Source: Simmondsia chinensis
Taxonomy: Eukaryota; Streptophyta; Magnoliopsida; Caryophyllales; Simmondsiaceae
Length of the DNA stretch: 64,000 nt
NCBI GenBank assembly: GCA_018398585.1
Contig: JAGTTD010000005.1
Location: 38,690,750-38,754,749 of the forward strand
Direction of reading: 5' to 3'
Below the pieces are notes generated by a model. The model did no database searches. It saw only the letters and a program-made list of their open reading frames with translations, and had not been told where the DNA came from. The translations under genes and the position numbers were made by a program. Below, one piece after another: positions 49,380 to 59,900 of this stretch; position 1 is the first letter of the stretch; the number at the start of each line of letters is the position of its first letter.

Positions 49380-49635
49380 AGGGTTCATTTACTGGGCACT
49401 AAGACACCGGATCCATTAGAACTCCGAAGTTAAGCGTGCTTGGGTGAGAGTAGTACCAGAATGAGTGACCTCTTAGGAAGTCCTCGTGTTGCCAATCCTA
49501 TAAGGTTAGGGGTCCTCGGAAATAACCTCTCGGCAGGGTTACACCCTGAAGGGGTAAGGCTGCGTATATCCACCCCTCCCAGACCCCGATTATACGGAAG
49601 CCTTTGAGGCATTAGGTCTGTTGTTATTGTTGTTG
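49380..49635 (+). mobile_element. 5S rRNA-headed SINE, copy 5 (near full length)
   Basis: It starts AGGGTTCATTTACTGGGCAC, the same 5' end as copy 2. The 5S block reads ACACCGGATCCATTAGAACT, CCGAAGTTAAGCGTGCTTGG, GTGAGAGTAGTACCAGAATG and AGTGACCTCTTAGGAAGTCC. The tail reads GGTTAGGGGTCCTCGGAAAT, AAGGGGTAAGGCTGCGTATA and ACGGAAGCCTTTGAGGCATT, and the end is TTGTTATTGTTGTTG. The homologous position in arm 1 (about 33497-33508, ACCATGAGTC) has no insertion, so this SINE arrived after the module was duplicated. The flanks show only a degenerate duplication (CAAGACTCATG left, GCTCAAG right). Confidence 0.88.
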
Positions 49636-49649
49636 CTCAAGGTCTAGTT

Positions 49650-50300
49650 TTTTTTTAAACAAGGGAAATTGATGTAGCAGAAGGAAGATGTTTAAGTGTA
49701 AGAGAATATTAGTAAAGCATATCCAATATGGTTATTGAACTACAATTATATAGAAGGGTAAACAAGGGAAAAGTACAAAAGTACCCTTAGCCCTTAGGTA
49801 TAATCAACCTAGACCACAGAATAATACAGAGATGACATATCATCATAATGTAACTAAGTCTAGAATAGTATACTAATTCGTGATCAATCTGGATAGGGGG
49901 GACTAACCTGCAAATTGGCCTTGTAGTAGCAAAAGTGATATGTAGCCAATCCTTTGGTGAGATGTTAGCAACATGTCTAATAGTAGGGATAAATCAAACC
50001 TGGATAGAACTCTTAATATCCTTTTCATGAACATAGTGTAAATCAACATCTCCCAAACCCTGCTTTTGCGGGAGCCCTTTCAACCAACCCAATTGCTCAT
50101 AATTGGACTAAGCATGCGGATGTTGATTTTTATTATGTAAGGAAAAAGCAAGTGCAAAGGGACCTTTAGGTTCTATTGCATACCTACAAAGGATTAGCTG
50201 GCTAACATCTTCCCAAGTTCTCTCTCCCTTTCTATCGTCACATATTTTTGAGGTAATATTTTGGTGTTTCACCCATATAAAATCGAAGGGGTGCATTAGT
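49650..50300. mobile_element. Copia fragments upstream of ankyrin copy D
   Basis: 49660-50060 is the reverse complement of the LTR-like and RNase H end at 32990-33480 (minus strand: IPTIRHVANISPKDWLHIT-like). 50100-50300 on plus reads ADVDFYYVRKKQVQRDL then LLHTYKGLAG, a Copia RNase H C-terminus. Between them, ACCCTGCTTTTGCGGGAGCC (50057-50076) is another scrap of the LINE/SINE tail. All are non-functional. Confidence 0.65.
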
Positions 50301-50465
50301 AGATATCAAATGGTTATAGCATAGTCTCTTTCCCTTTAGGACTCTACTAATATCGTAATGTATCTTTGCATTCTCTCTTTATATATATATATATGACATT
50401 TTCACAATTCTGATACTTAGATTGCCTAGATCTCACGTATGATGAAATGATGGACATCCTTCAAG

Positions 50466-51766
50466 ATGGAGAGAAGTTTGTATGACACAGCTGTGGAGGG
50501 TGACATTAATGCCCTACTTCAACTACTCAGCGAAGACCCGCTCCTTCTTCATAGACACAACACTAGTGGCTGCATCTGTAGGTTGATGCTCCATGTAGCG
50601 GCCCAACTCGGTCGTGCTGACTTCGTAGATTTTCTCCTCCACCGTAGAGCTCAGCTGGCCGAGGAAGTGGACCTGCAGAAGCAGACCCCACTTCATTTGG
50701 CATCAGCTCATGGTTATGTCCAAATAGTAAAGTCCTTGGTGGTTGTGGCACCCAACATTTGCCATGCACGTGACATAGAGGGGAGGAATCCGGTCCACAT
50801 TGCGGCCATCAAAGGCCGGCTAGATGTATTGGAGGAGCTGGTGAGAGCATGGCCGCTCGCGGTGTCAGAAAGGGTGGAGGGAACTGGCGAGACAGTTTTA
50901 CATCTGTGTGTGAAGCATGACCAATTGGATGCACTCAAAATGTTAGTGGAATTCACTAGTAAAGCGAATGACAATTTTGTGAATGCGAAAGATAGCTTGG
51001 GCAACACGGTCTTGCACCTTGCTATGGCTAACAAAAAAAGGGATACAATAGACTTCTTAGTTGGAAATCTAAACCTTAATCTCAATGTCATCAACGCAAA
51101 TGGATTAACAGTAATGGACCAATTAAGAGGACAAAAGGACAAGGAAACAGAATCACTAATCCAATTCCTCAAAAGAGCTGGTGCACAAAGATCAAAACAT
51201 GTCCCACATAATGTCGGAAAGCACTGGGTGAATAAAAAGCGCGAAGCACAAATGATAGTAGCTTCACTAATCGCAACCATGGCTTTTCAAGCCGCGCTCA
51301 CCCCACCAGGCGGATTGTGGCAAGATGATCTGAAGCCTGACTCTGACTATCATAATGCTGGCACCTCCATAATGGGTGATGAAATTCCATTCAGGTACTA
51401 TTTCTACTTGGTTAGTAATACGGTAAGCTTGATCTCATCTCTAAGCATCATACTTCTACTTGTGAGTGGACTGCCATGCTACAAGTGGTTTGTCTCAATA
51501 TTGATGGTCACTATATGGATTGCCATCACATCAACAGCATGTACATATGGCTTATGCTTACTATTATTTCAACCATAGAAGTCGCTTCCATGGCTGGCAA
51601 TTCTGTTCTCATAGTGGTATTCGTATGGGTTGGTTTGATGGTGGCTCTTCTCGTTGGGCATATTATCCTATTCTTAAAAAAGATGTTCAATAACAGAAGA
51701 GCATCATCGTGGAGAAGAACTCTGAGTACTTTACCCACGAACTCTATTGTTATAAGCGGAGATTGA
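50466..51766 (+). pseudogene. Ankyrin/PGG-domain protein, BDA1-like, copy D (late frameshift)
   Basis: This is the best-preserved copy, open for 370 codons from ATG 50466 to TAG 51576. It starts MERSLYDTAVEGDINALLQL. Ankyrin repeats include TPLHLASAHGYVQIVKSLVV, GRNPVHIAAIKGRLDVLEEL, GETVLHLCVKHDQLDALKML and GNTVLHLAMANKKRDTIDFL. The PGG domain reads KREAQMIVASLIATMAFQAA and LTPPGGLWQDDL, followed by two more helices (LISSLSIILLLVSGLPC, FVSILMVTIWIAITSTACTY). A one-base shift at about 51552-51575 then ends the frame. The fourth helix (GLMVALLVGHIILFLKKMF) and the tail up to 51766 lie in another frame. The intact family length would be about 433 residues. A protein missing the last helix could still be made, and I cannot tell from sequence whether it is expressed. 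Confidence 0.82.
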
Positions 51767-52462
51767 TGTTATGTGATGCATTGCTGCTAGCTTTCTTGTG
51801 TTGTAGCTTTTTGCTGCTAGAGCAGCCACTTAAAGTACTTAATAATTTTTTTAAAGAATTGTTGTAATGTACTTGGGATATAATGTATATAACCTTCATT
51901 ATACATATTTATTTTATGATGTTTAATATGTCGTATTATATTAGAGATTGGCTTTGATATAGCATATAGACTACTAGCAGAAGCATTGAACACTATGTTG
52001 ATCAAAACTATAGTTCCAGTAACATAGAGTCTTCAACTCATGATCTGAGATGTATATGGCAGGAGATCTGTTGATTGTTGCCGGTGTATATATATATATA
52101 TATGAGGCATTTAACATGAAGCTAAGAGCTCAAAAAAGTTCAAAAAATAATGATGAAAAATGTAATGCGAGTATGGAAACATTGTTATAAAACTGAAGTT
52201 ACATTAGAGTCAAAATGAAGAAAATAAAAATACAAACCTAAATATGTATAAAAAAAATAGTAATTATTTTATATTAAAACTAAAGAATAAGAGAAGTTGT
52301 TCTTCTATTCAAATAATTCTTTCAATATTTTGTTGTATAAAATTTCCTCTGTTTCTCTCAATCTTTCTCTCTTTCTAATTCTTTTTTTTTTTTCCTTCGC
52401 TTCACTGTTTTTCTTTTCACCCAGCATACATACATATATATATATATATATATAACAGAAGC
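51767..52462. other. 3' flank of ankyrin copy D
   Basis: Non-coding. 51767-52050 matches the complement of the 3' flanks of copies A-C (GTTGTAGCTTTTTGCTGCTA as beside B, GATCAAAACTATAGTTCC). Beyond that it is AT-rich with TA repeats at 52088-52104 and 52434-52453. Confidence 0.5.
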
Positions 52463-52470
52463 GGTGGAAG

Positions 52471-53093
52471 TAGGAATGGCAATGGGGCGGGTCAAACCCG
52501 CTCCTGTTTGGAGCGGGTACCGGTATAAATGGAGCGGGTAGTGGATACGAGTTAGGTGTACCTGCCTCGTATCTGTCACAGGTATCGGGCAGGTACGGGT
52601 ATAAATGGGGCAAGTAGTAGGTACGAGTTAGGTATACCCGTCCCCTACCCGTCACGGGTATCAGGCGGGTACGGGTATAGTTTTGTACCCGTCCCGCCTT
52701 GCCTCATACCCATCATATCCGCTTCATTCTGTACATAGTTAACAGCCAAATTAAAAAATACGTGTTTAAATTTAATAATCCAAATTGTTTATAACGTTAA
52801 CAAAAGATATAATTGATTTTAAAAATAATATTAAATAACTAATATGAGCGGATATAGATAATTATTTTTTACGCATATTAGAGAGGGTACGAGGTAGGTC
52901 ATGGATACTCGTTAAATACCCACGAGTAATGGGGCGGGTATGGGGTACGAGTTTGTACCCACCTGGGCGGGTCTGGGTTTCCACTTCATATCCGTGGCAG
53001 GTAATGGGGCACGTACAGGTATAGAATTTGGGTAACGGGTACGGGTATTGAGGAGGCACACACCGTATCCACCCCTCCCCATTGCCATCCCTA
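52471..53093. mobile_element. hAT MITE with perfect 8-bp TSD
   Basis: Ends TAGGAATGGCAATGGGGCGG and, in reverse complement, TAGGGATGGCAATGGGGAGG are terminal inverted repeats. The 8-bp duplication GGTGGAAG flanks it (52463-52470 and 53094-53101). The interior is a dense field of GGGTAC/GTACCC and CGGGTA motifs in both orientations. At 623 bp it encodes no transposase. The TAGGGATGGCAATGGG terminus is widespread among plant non-autonomous hAT elements. Confidence 0.88.
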
Positions 53094-53302
53094 GGTGGAA
53101 GAGGTGGGTGTTGCTTACACTTGAAGCAAATGAGGTGGGGGAATATATACATATATTATGTAGATATATACGTATATGTATATAAAGATTTTTTTACATA
53201 ATTTCTAATTTTCTAGAATATTTAATAATATCCAAACTTGACCATAAAAATTATACCCGAAAAAATTCAATATTTACAACACTATTTTATTGCAGAAGAT
53301 AT

Positions 53303-54926
53303 ACAATAACAACAAACCCAGTGCCTCCAAGGGCTCCGGCAAAAGCAGGGTCGGGGGGGTAGATATACGCAGCCTTCCCCCTTAGGGAGGCTACCCTAAA
53401 GAGAGGGTGTTTCCGATGACCCCCAACCCGAGAAGCTGATCCGCAGCATAGAGCATGTGACCTGGCAGCAGGAGAGCATCAAAGCATGAGTAGGGCAAAA
53501 CACACGGCGAGCAAAACAACAATCTCAAAGCAAGCCACATCAAGCAGAAATCAAAAGATAAGTAGGCAAGTAGCAGCTCATGAGAGCAAGTACACAACCT
53601 AAGTGCGCCAAGAGTATGTCAAGGCTTAGCACTCGTAACCTAGAATATCCTACTCCAACTGGAGCATCTATTACCCCTACGTTGGCCCTTCATTGGGCCC
53701 TATCTAAGGCCATCTCCTCCCGAAGGTTTAGGTGGATGAGGTCTTGTCGGATCGTCTCCAGCCATCTCTTTTTTGGCCTGCCTTTTCCTCTCCTGCCTAG
53801 TGAAGTATGGGGCTGTTTGCATCTCCTTACTGGAGCGTTGTCCGGTCTCCTTCTAACATGTCCGAACCACCTCAAACGTTGCTCCCTCAACTTATCTTCA
53901 ATGGAGGCTACGCCCAATTTTCCTCTTATGACGTCGTTTATGATTATATCCTTCCTTGTGTGTCCGCACATCTACCTTAACATTTGCATCTTCGCCACCC
54001 TCATCTTCTGTGTGGGTTGTTGTTTCATCGCCCTGCACTCCACCCCATGCGTCATGGCTGGCCTCACAACAGTCTTATAGTATCTTCCCTTTAGTTTCAA
54101 GGTGAACTTTCTATCACAAAGTACCGCGAAGGCCATCCTCCACTTATACCATCCCGCTTTAATCCGGTTGTTGACATCCTCGTCAACTTCGCCGTTGTGC
54201 TGTATCATGGACCCCAAGTACCTGAAGCTCTCCTTCTTCGATATGGCCTCAGATCCAATCTTGACGTCTTCCCGGCTAGGCGTGGGGGAGGGATCGAACT
54301 TGAGTTCCATATGCTCGGTCTTGGCTCTGCTTAGTCGTAAACCCTTCGACTCTAGTACACCTCTCCACAGTTCCAGCTTCTCCTTTACCTCTTCCCGCGA
54401 CTCCCCCACTAACACTATGTCATCTACAAAAAGCATTCACCAAGGTACACATCCCTGGATGTGCCTAGTGAGCTTGTCCATAACCAGAATGAACAGATAC
54501 GGGCTCAAAGCAGACCTTGGTGTACCCCTACTGTTATCGGGAAAGCGTCTGTCTAGTCGTCCAATGTATGCACCATAGTCTGTGCCTCCTCATACATGTC
54601 TCTAATGGCTCGGATGTATGGCACGGGGATGTCTTTCCTGTCCAAAACTCTCCAAAGGACCTCCCTTGGCACTCTATCATATGCCTTCTAAAAATCAATG
54701 AAAACCATGTGAAGGTCCTTTTGTCTCACCTTGTAGTGCTCTATCGTCCGCCTTAGGATGTGGATGACTTCTATTGTTGATCTCCCGAGCATAAATCCGA
54801 ATTGGTTCTCAGACACCTCTGTCTATTGCCTTAACCTCCTCTCTATGACCCGTTCCCACAACTTCAGAAGATATCCTAGAGTAAATCGCGTTTTGGACAA
54901 GCTATTGTCTCTCCCTGTCTGTTGCC
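53303..54926 (-). mobile_element. 5'-truncated RTE-type LINE, copy 2
   Basis: Flanked by a 16-bp target duplication TTATTGCA(G/A)AAGATAT (53287-53302 and 54927-54942). The minus strand encodes an RTE-clade reverse transcriptase: LKLWERVIERRLR, VSENQFGFMLGRS, HILRRTIEHYKVRQKDLHMV, YDRVPREVLWRVLD, the catalytic box MLFVDDIVLVGE (54436-54401), KLELWRGVLESKGLRLSRAK, FRYLGSMIQHNGEVDEDVNN and GHVRRRPDNAPVRRCKQPHT. Several stops and a frameshift near 53972 break it. The endonuclease is missing through 5' truncation. The 3' end has the TTG-type terminus (GGGTTTGTTGTTATTG) and the tail shared with the SINEs. Confidence 0.92.
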
Positions 54927-54942
54927 TTATTGCAAAAGATAT

Positions 54943-55548
54943 CCAGGAGTAAATCGCGTTTTGGACAAGCTATTATATAGAAAAAGAGATTATTTGCGTC
55001 AAAAGTCGTTGTACTTTGTCCATTGTGTCAATTTGATCCTTGCACTTTTAATTGTGTCAATTTAGTCCTTGAACAATTCAATATGTGTTAATTTAGTCCT
55101 TTGATCAAATTTAAGTTATGTTATTGATGTAATTTTGAACGGTAAAATGATATTAGATGCAAGTAACTTTTATAAATTTATCTATTTACTCAATTTAACC
55201 CAATTCGTGGCAGAATCATTAAAATTTTGTACAAGAATGTAAAATATAATATCAATTAATAAAATAGGTTAGTTGAAGGGGATTGTACCGGTGCCTTCCC
55301 CCAACCGGTTTCCCATTTAATAGTAGGTAGGATTAGGCAGATATTACTTGTAAGCAAATGTTTAGCATTAAATGTAATGGTTGGTTTGGGAATGTGTTGT
55401 CACCGGTTGTTCCCCCCTCCCAACTCTATATAAGGACAAGTAACAATTGTATTTTGAATCATCCAAGAGAAAATATATGAATTTAGTTTCTTATCTTTCT
55501 CCCTCTTTCAACCGTCTCTTTCTCTAACTCTTTCCTACTAATTCTCTG

Positions 55549-55586
<38 letters not shown>

Positions 55587-55737
55587 TCTTTTTCCCAAAA
55601 TTATCCAAGTCACGGACTTAGGTTCGTGTCACAGGCATAATGGTTAAACTATTCATTCTTAAGTTAAGATGTCAAGTTCAATGCTTATCCTCTCATTCTC
55701 TTGAAAATTAGTGTCCCCACTTTGGGAATGTATTACA
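54943..55737. other. Intergenic DNA with a possible solo LTR
   Basis: 54943-54980 repeats sequence just inside the LINE (AGTAAATCGCGTTTTGGACA). 55010-55130 is a low-complexity block of TTAGTCCTT repeats. 55265-55640 may be a solo Copia LTR (CTCTATATAAGGACAAGTAA, a plausible TATA box, and CACGGACTTAGGTTCGTGTC), but I found no flanking duplication. A CT dinucleotide run lies at 55553-55582. Confidence 0.4.
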
Positions 55738-55870
55738 ATAGCAGCAACAGCAACCCAGTGCCTTAAAAAGGCTCCCGTCAGGGCAGGGTCTAAGAAAGAT
55801 AAGATCTATGCAACCTTACCCCTACAAGGTGCTTCCCTATAGAGAGGCTGGTTCTAAATAACCCTGAACT
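55738..55870 (-). mobile_element. LINE/SINE 3'-tail fragment
   Basis: ATAGCAGCAACAGCAACCCA, GTGCCTTAAAAAGGCTCCCG and GATCTATGCAACCTTACCCC are the complement of the shared tail, without a 5S head. It ends near CTGGTTCTAAATAACCC. Confidence 0.65.
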
Positions 55871-56006
55871 TTAAAAAGAAAAATATTTATAAAATTCAAA
55901 TCAAATAAATCAATAACAGACATGCAAAAAAAAGCGCAATAAGGTAGAGAATGATATCAAAACAATACTAGTGATAAATCACTTAAACCTAATATCTTAT
56001 AAATTA

Positions 56007-56236
56007 GGAAAGGAACATACCCAGTGCCTCAAGGACTCCCGCCTACGCAGGGTCGAATGTACCCAGCCATCCCCCTTCAGGGTATTAACCTGAAGAGAGG
56101 CTGTTTCCCAGTACCCCCAACCTGAGGGTTAAGACTTCCTAGGAGGTCACCCATCCTGGTACTACTCTCGCCCAAGCATGCTTAACTTCAGAGTTCTAAT
56201 GAGATCCGGCAACGGCGTGTTGGTGCCCTCTTTGGT
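56007..56236 (-). mobile_element. 5S rRNA-headed SINE, copy 6 (with perfect TSD)
   Basis: A 230-bp element is flanked by a perfect 18-bp target duplication CTAATATCTTATAAATTA (55989-56006 and 56237-56254). On minus it starts CCAAAGAGGGCACCAACACG and runs through the 5S block (CCGGATCTCATTAGAACTCT, GAAGTTAAGCATGCTTGGGC, GAGAGTAGTACCAGGATGGG, TGACCTCCTAGGAAG) and the tail (CCTCAGGTTGGGGGTACTGG, AACAGCCTCTCTTCAGGTTA, CGTAGGCGGGAGTCCTTGAG). It ends CACTGGGTATGTTCC. The 5S internal promoter region is well preserved. Confidence 0.92.
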
Positions 56237-56254
56237 CTAATATCTTATAAATTA

Positions 56255-56839
56255 ATAGGTCTAAATTTTATCGTTAGATGTAAATAATTCCTTTACGATG
56301 CCTACTAGTTTTACGCCCTCAACCTACCCATTGAACACAGAGAAAATTCTAAGGCGGTGTGTGCAGCCAGTGACTAATCGAGGTGCATGTAAACTGATCC
56401 AGACAATTAGACATAAAAGAATAGAAAAAACATTGCGTTTTTCCGGGCTCAACTTTTATACATGCAGAAGCATCTTGTCCAATCAATTAGTCTATAGAAC
56501 AATGAAATACGTTGAGATACATACATGTAAACGCCCATTAAGCCACTAGGTTTGTTGTTGTTGTACATACATATATAAAGCACAATAATACAAAGACGTT
56601 TCTCTACTAACAGTACCCGGCAAGTCCGACCTACCCTTACAGTAGTATAACTTCACTAGATCCTCACCTTTCCTTCTACTTTTATTTAGTTGTAAAAAGT
56701 ACAATAAGGGCCATGAAAGCTTAGAGTATTGGTGTAGCGATTTGTCTCCCGGTACTTTCAAGTTAGAGGTCTTAGATTCAGAACTTATCACCTTGTCCCC
56801 CACGTGTGTGTTACCTTCTTCAGAGAAAGACGTTGTACT

Positions 56840-56874
<35 letters not shown>

Positions 56875-56926
56875 TGAGTTCGAATCCAAGACTCATGCTT
56901 AGGGATAGGAAGCATTAACTGATGCA
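56255..56926. other. Intergenic DNA downstream of PEX10
   Basis: No gene was found. 56535-56565 is a tiny tail scrap (AAGCCACTAGGTTTGTTGTT) and 56843-56871 a TA dinucleotide run. The region presumably includes the PEX10 3' untranslated sequence nearest 56926. Confidence 0.5.
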
Positions 56927-59900
56927 TTAGAAATCAGAATGATACAAACAGACCAGACTTGAATGAGTCAATGGAGTACGACACAGCGGGCATTCGGGTT
57001 TTTCGTTGCACCATTCCATGATGCAGTTCCTGCACAGCACACCAATCCATAAGAATGCGAATGGAGAGAGAGAGAGAGAGAGGTCCGAGCAGGTGAGGGT
57101 GTAAGGAAGAGGGTGTACCAACAGAAGACATGACCGCAAGGCGTGGCTGTTGGATGCTGGCGATTACTTAAGCAAAGGGTGCATTTACTTGATGCTTTAG
57201 CCTGTAACACATGCAGCACAGCTCAATTCAGGTTAATGGCTTCTGACACTAAAAAATTTACGAGTTATTTACTCCATTAGCCCCTGAAGTTTGCTAATTT
57301 GTTCAAATGGTTCCTGATCTTTTGTTTTTGTTTAAAGTAGTCTCAAGTGTTCACAAATTTGCTCGAATTGGTCCTACATCTCTTCTTTTGTTCAAAATAA
57401 TCAATGATGTAGAAGTGCTCTCCACAATATGAAAACCAGAGGTAGACCAGAATTCAGTAGCAATTGCTTTCACTAACACCACCACAAAAAGAAAGAAGGA
57501 AAATAAAAGCATGGAAGCAACTCCGCCTATCAGGGTAACTCCCTAGGGCCGCAAACTCAAGCTTGGAGAACACTTTGTCGGGTCTTTTTAGATAGATCCA
57601 TGGATTCATATATCCAATATCATGTCATGCAAAACTCAAGCAAGATCCCACCAAATTTTGGAATCGAGTACTAGGACTAAGAATAGTGCTAAGCCGGATA
57701 ACCTTGTAGGATACCTTGCATTTTTTTTCCTTTACACGGGTAAGAAAGAAGCGTTAGAAGCTTCTCCTAGAAGTGTCCGTCCTAATGTGGTGGCCATAAC
57801 AATAAATCCTAGATCTAAGCTAGCCTTTTAAGCGTATAGGAAGCACCCCTACTAATGGTCATAAGGCTACACCTTCCCTATTGTCTAAAATCGTTAAAAT
57901 GCTCTTAGCGACCTTGTCAGTAAAAAACGCATATAATACACATTTTTTACAAGCATTTGTACTTTCCCATTTAAAAAAGGCGCTTACGTATAACTGCAAA
58001 TAATATGGTAAAAGAAGTGTTTTCTTAATGTTACATGTATCTATATTTTCCTCATTTAAAAAATAAATGTTAACTAAAAATAGCAATACCTACACCTGAA
58101 ATATCCATACTCAATATTTTGCTAATTTGTCACTTTAACTAGTACATCATTGATTGTACCTTATCATTTACTACGCGTTATGCTTGTGATATCGCTATTG
58201 TGACTGACACTGTATTTTACTTTTATAGGTCAATGAATTTTTTACCAAAATTCTCATACACATGAAAACGCATAATACATGTACGTATTAGATCTCATTT
58301 GATAGTTGTGCCGTATTTTACAATTCGGTCAATTTTCATGCAGAGATATAAATCTTGGTTATTCAAAGCTTTAGATATTGACAACACAATATGCACCTCT
58401 GAGGTTGAAGCAGAATCACTATAACTAGCCTTTTCATATTCAGAAGTGATCGGGTGGCCTTCTTCATTCAAAACAGGCAATCCTCGACCTACAGAATCAT
58501 TTACAAAGATCAACATGCCAAAAATCAAAATTCCCCTAACATTTGAAAAATGCTTTTTAGATTGAACAGATGATCAAATAGTGAGACGCAAACAGCCGAT
58601 GGATGAAGAATAGTCTATCTCTATGAAACTTTCTTTCCCTTCTTTTTTCATCTTTAGGGGTTTGAGTGGAAGCTCAGGGTGTGTTCTATTCATGAAAATC
58701 TTCCTGATTTTCTGGGGACTTCCTTAGAAAGCAAAAGGTTGGAAAACACCTGGAAAGTTTAAAGAACACCAAAAAATGTTCCTCCCAGTGCAAATGAATG
58801 CAAGAAAAGGGAATGGTGTTTTCCAATTTGCAGCTTAGTTGCATCACATTTAAGTCAATTGATTCATTTTTAGATTGCACCCATCTTGGATTTTAGGACA
58901 ATCATATCACGTCATTTCAAGTTCAAATCATTTGAGATGCGCCATTGAGTTTTGGGTCAAATTTAAGTCGTATCGGGTCTTTTGGTTTCAATTCTATTAG
59001 GGTTTTGTGTTAATTAAGTGGGTCATTTTGGATTCAGGCAAGCATAGTTAATATAGAAATGCAATTCATCTCCCCTACCTCAAAGAATTGTAACGTATGT
59101 TTTGTAGTCAAAATCTAATTCCAAGAAATTGGTTTCTGCTTCAATTCCAAACTCCAATTCTATCTAGACTCCAATTCTATATGCCGAAAGGGACCTAAAA
59201 AAAGAGACATATGGTATACATAGGGCTTGATATTGAACCTGATCCTTTTGTACCTAAACTACAAAAGCATTATAAAGCTCAAAACAAATTACATGGAAAA
59301 ACTCAGGCTTTAGTTGCGACCTGCTGAATGTTGATATGTCCCATAGGATGTCTGATGAGCTGAACCCGTAATGGAAGATAGATTGCTACGTCGCAATCTA
59401 TCAGAAGCGATGATACATAATTGAATCAAAAGAAATACTCCAAGTATCTGATACCTGCACCAGAAACCAACTTGGAGGGTTGAAGCACTTAACAAAACTT
59501 CAAAGCAACCATTAGACATAGAACAATATGAGACGCTCTATAGCTGATCATTCATACAAGTATATAGGAGAAACCAACACGGAAAATGAATTTTCATGAT
59601 AAACTCCTCAATGATACACATGCAAGAAATCCATCAGCCACTCTTGGACTTCTTTTGTTGCGCAAAATAAAATCAAATAATCGCGTTTACATCATGCAGT
59701 GGCTGCAACATAATGCATTTTGATCTAGCTATTAGGCAATTGGCTATTACATAACAATGCTTTTTCAATGGCACACATCTATAGATATATTCATACATTG
59801 GAAACTATCAAGTGGGTATAAAAGTAAATGATTGTTGTTCTATTTATTAAATTTTTTGCAAGCATTATGCTTAAAAAGCAACTCATGTTCCTTCAAAACA

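Larger units (their letters stand above)
48371..52050 (+). repeat. Inverted duplication arm 2 (ankyrin copy D module)
   Basis: It carries the same ordered blocks as 29880-34700 in reverse complement: hAT-like element (48371-48795), module edge (48800-49010), tail fragment (49085-49215), the segment CACATGCCAAACAAATCTTT (49320), Copia fragments, ankyrin copy D and its 3' flank. It has one additional insertion, the SINE at 49380-49635, and has lost about 1 kb of the Copia remnants near 50060. Confidence 0.75.

Noticed and set aside
49380..49635. Functional 5S rRNA gene
   Set aside because: Substitutions in the 5S block, no tandem 5S array, no T-run terminator directly after the 5S part, and a clear retroposon tail.
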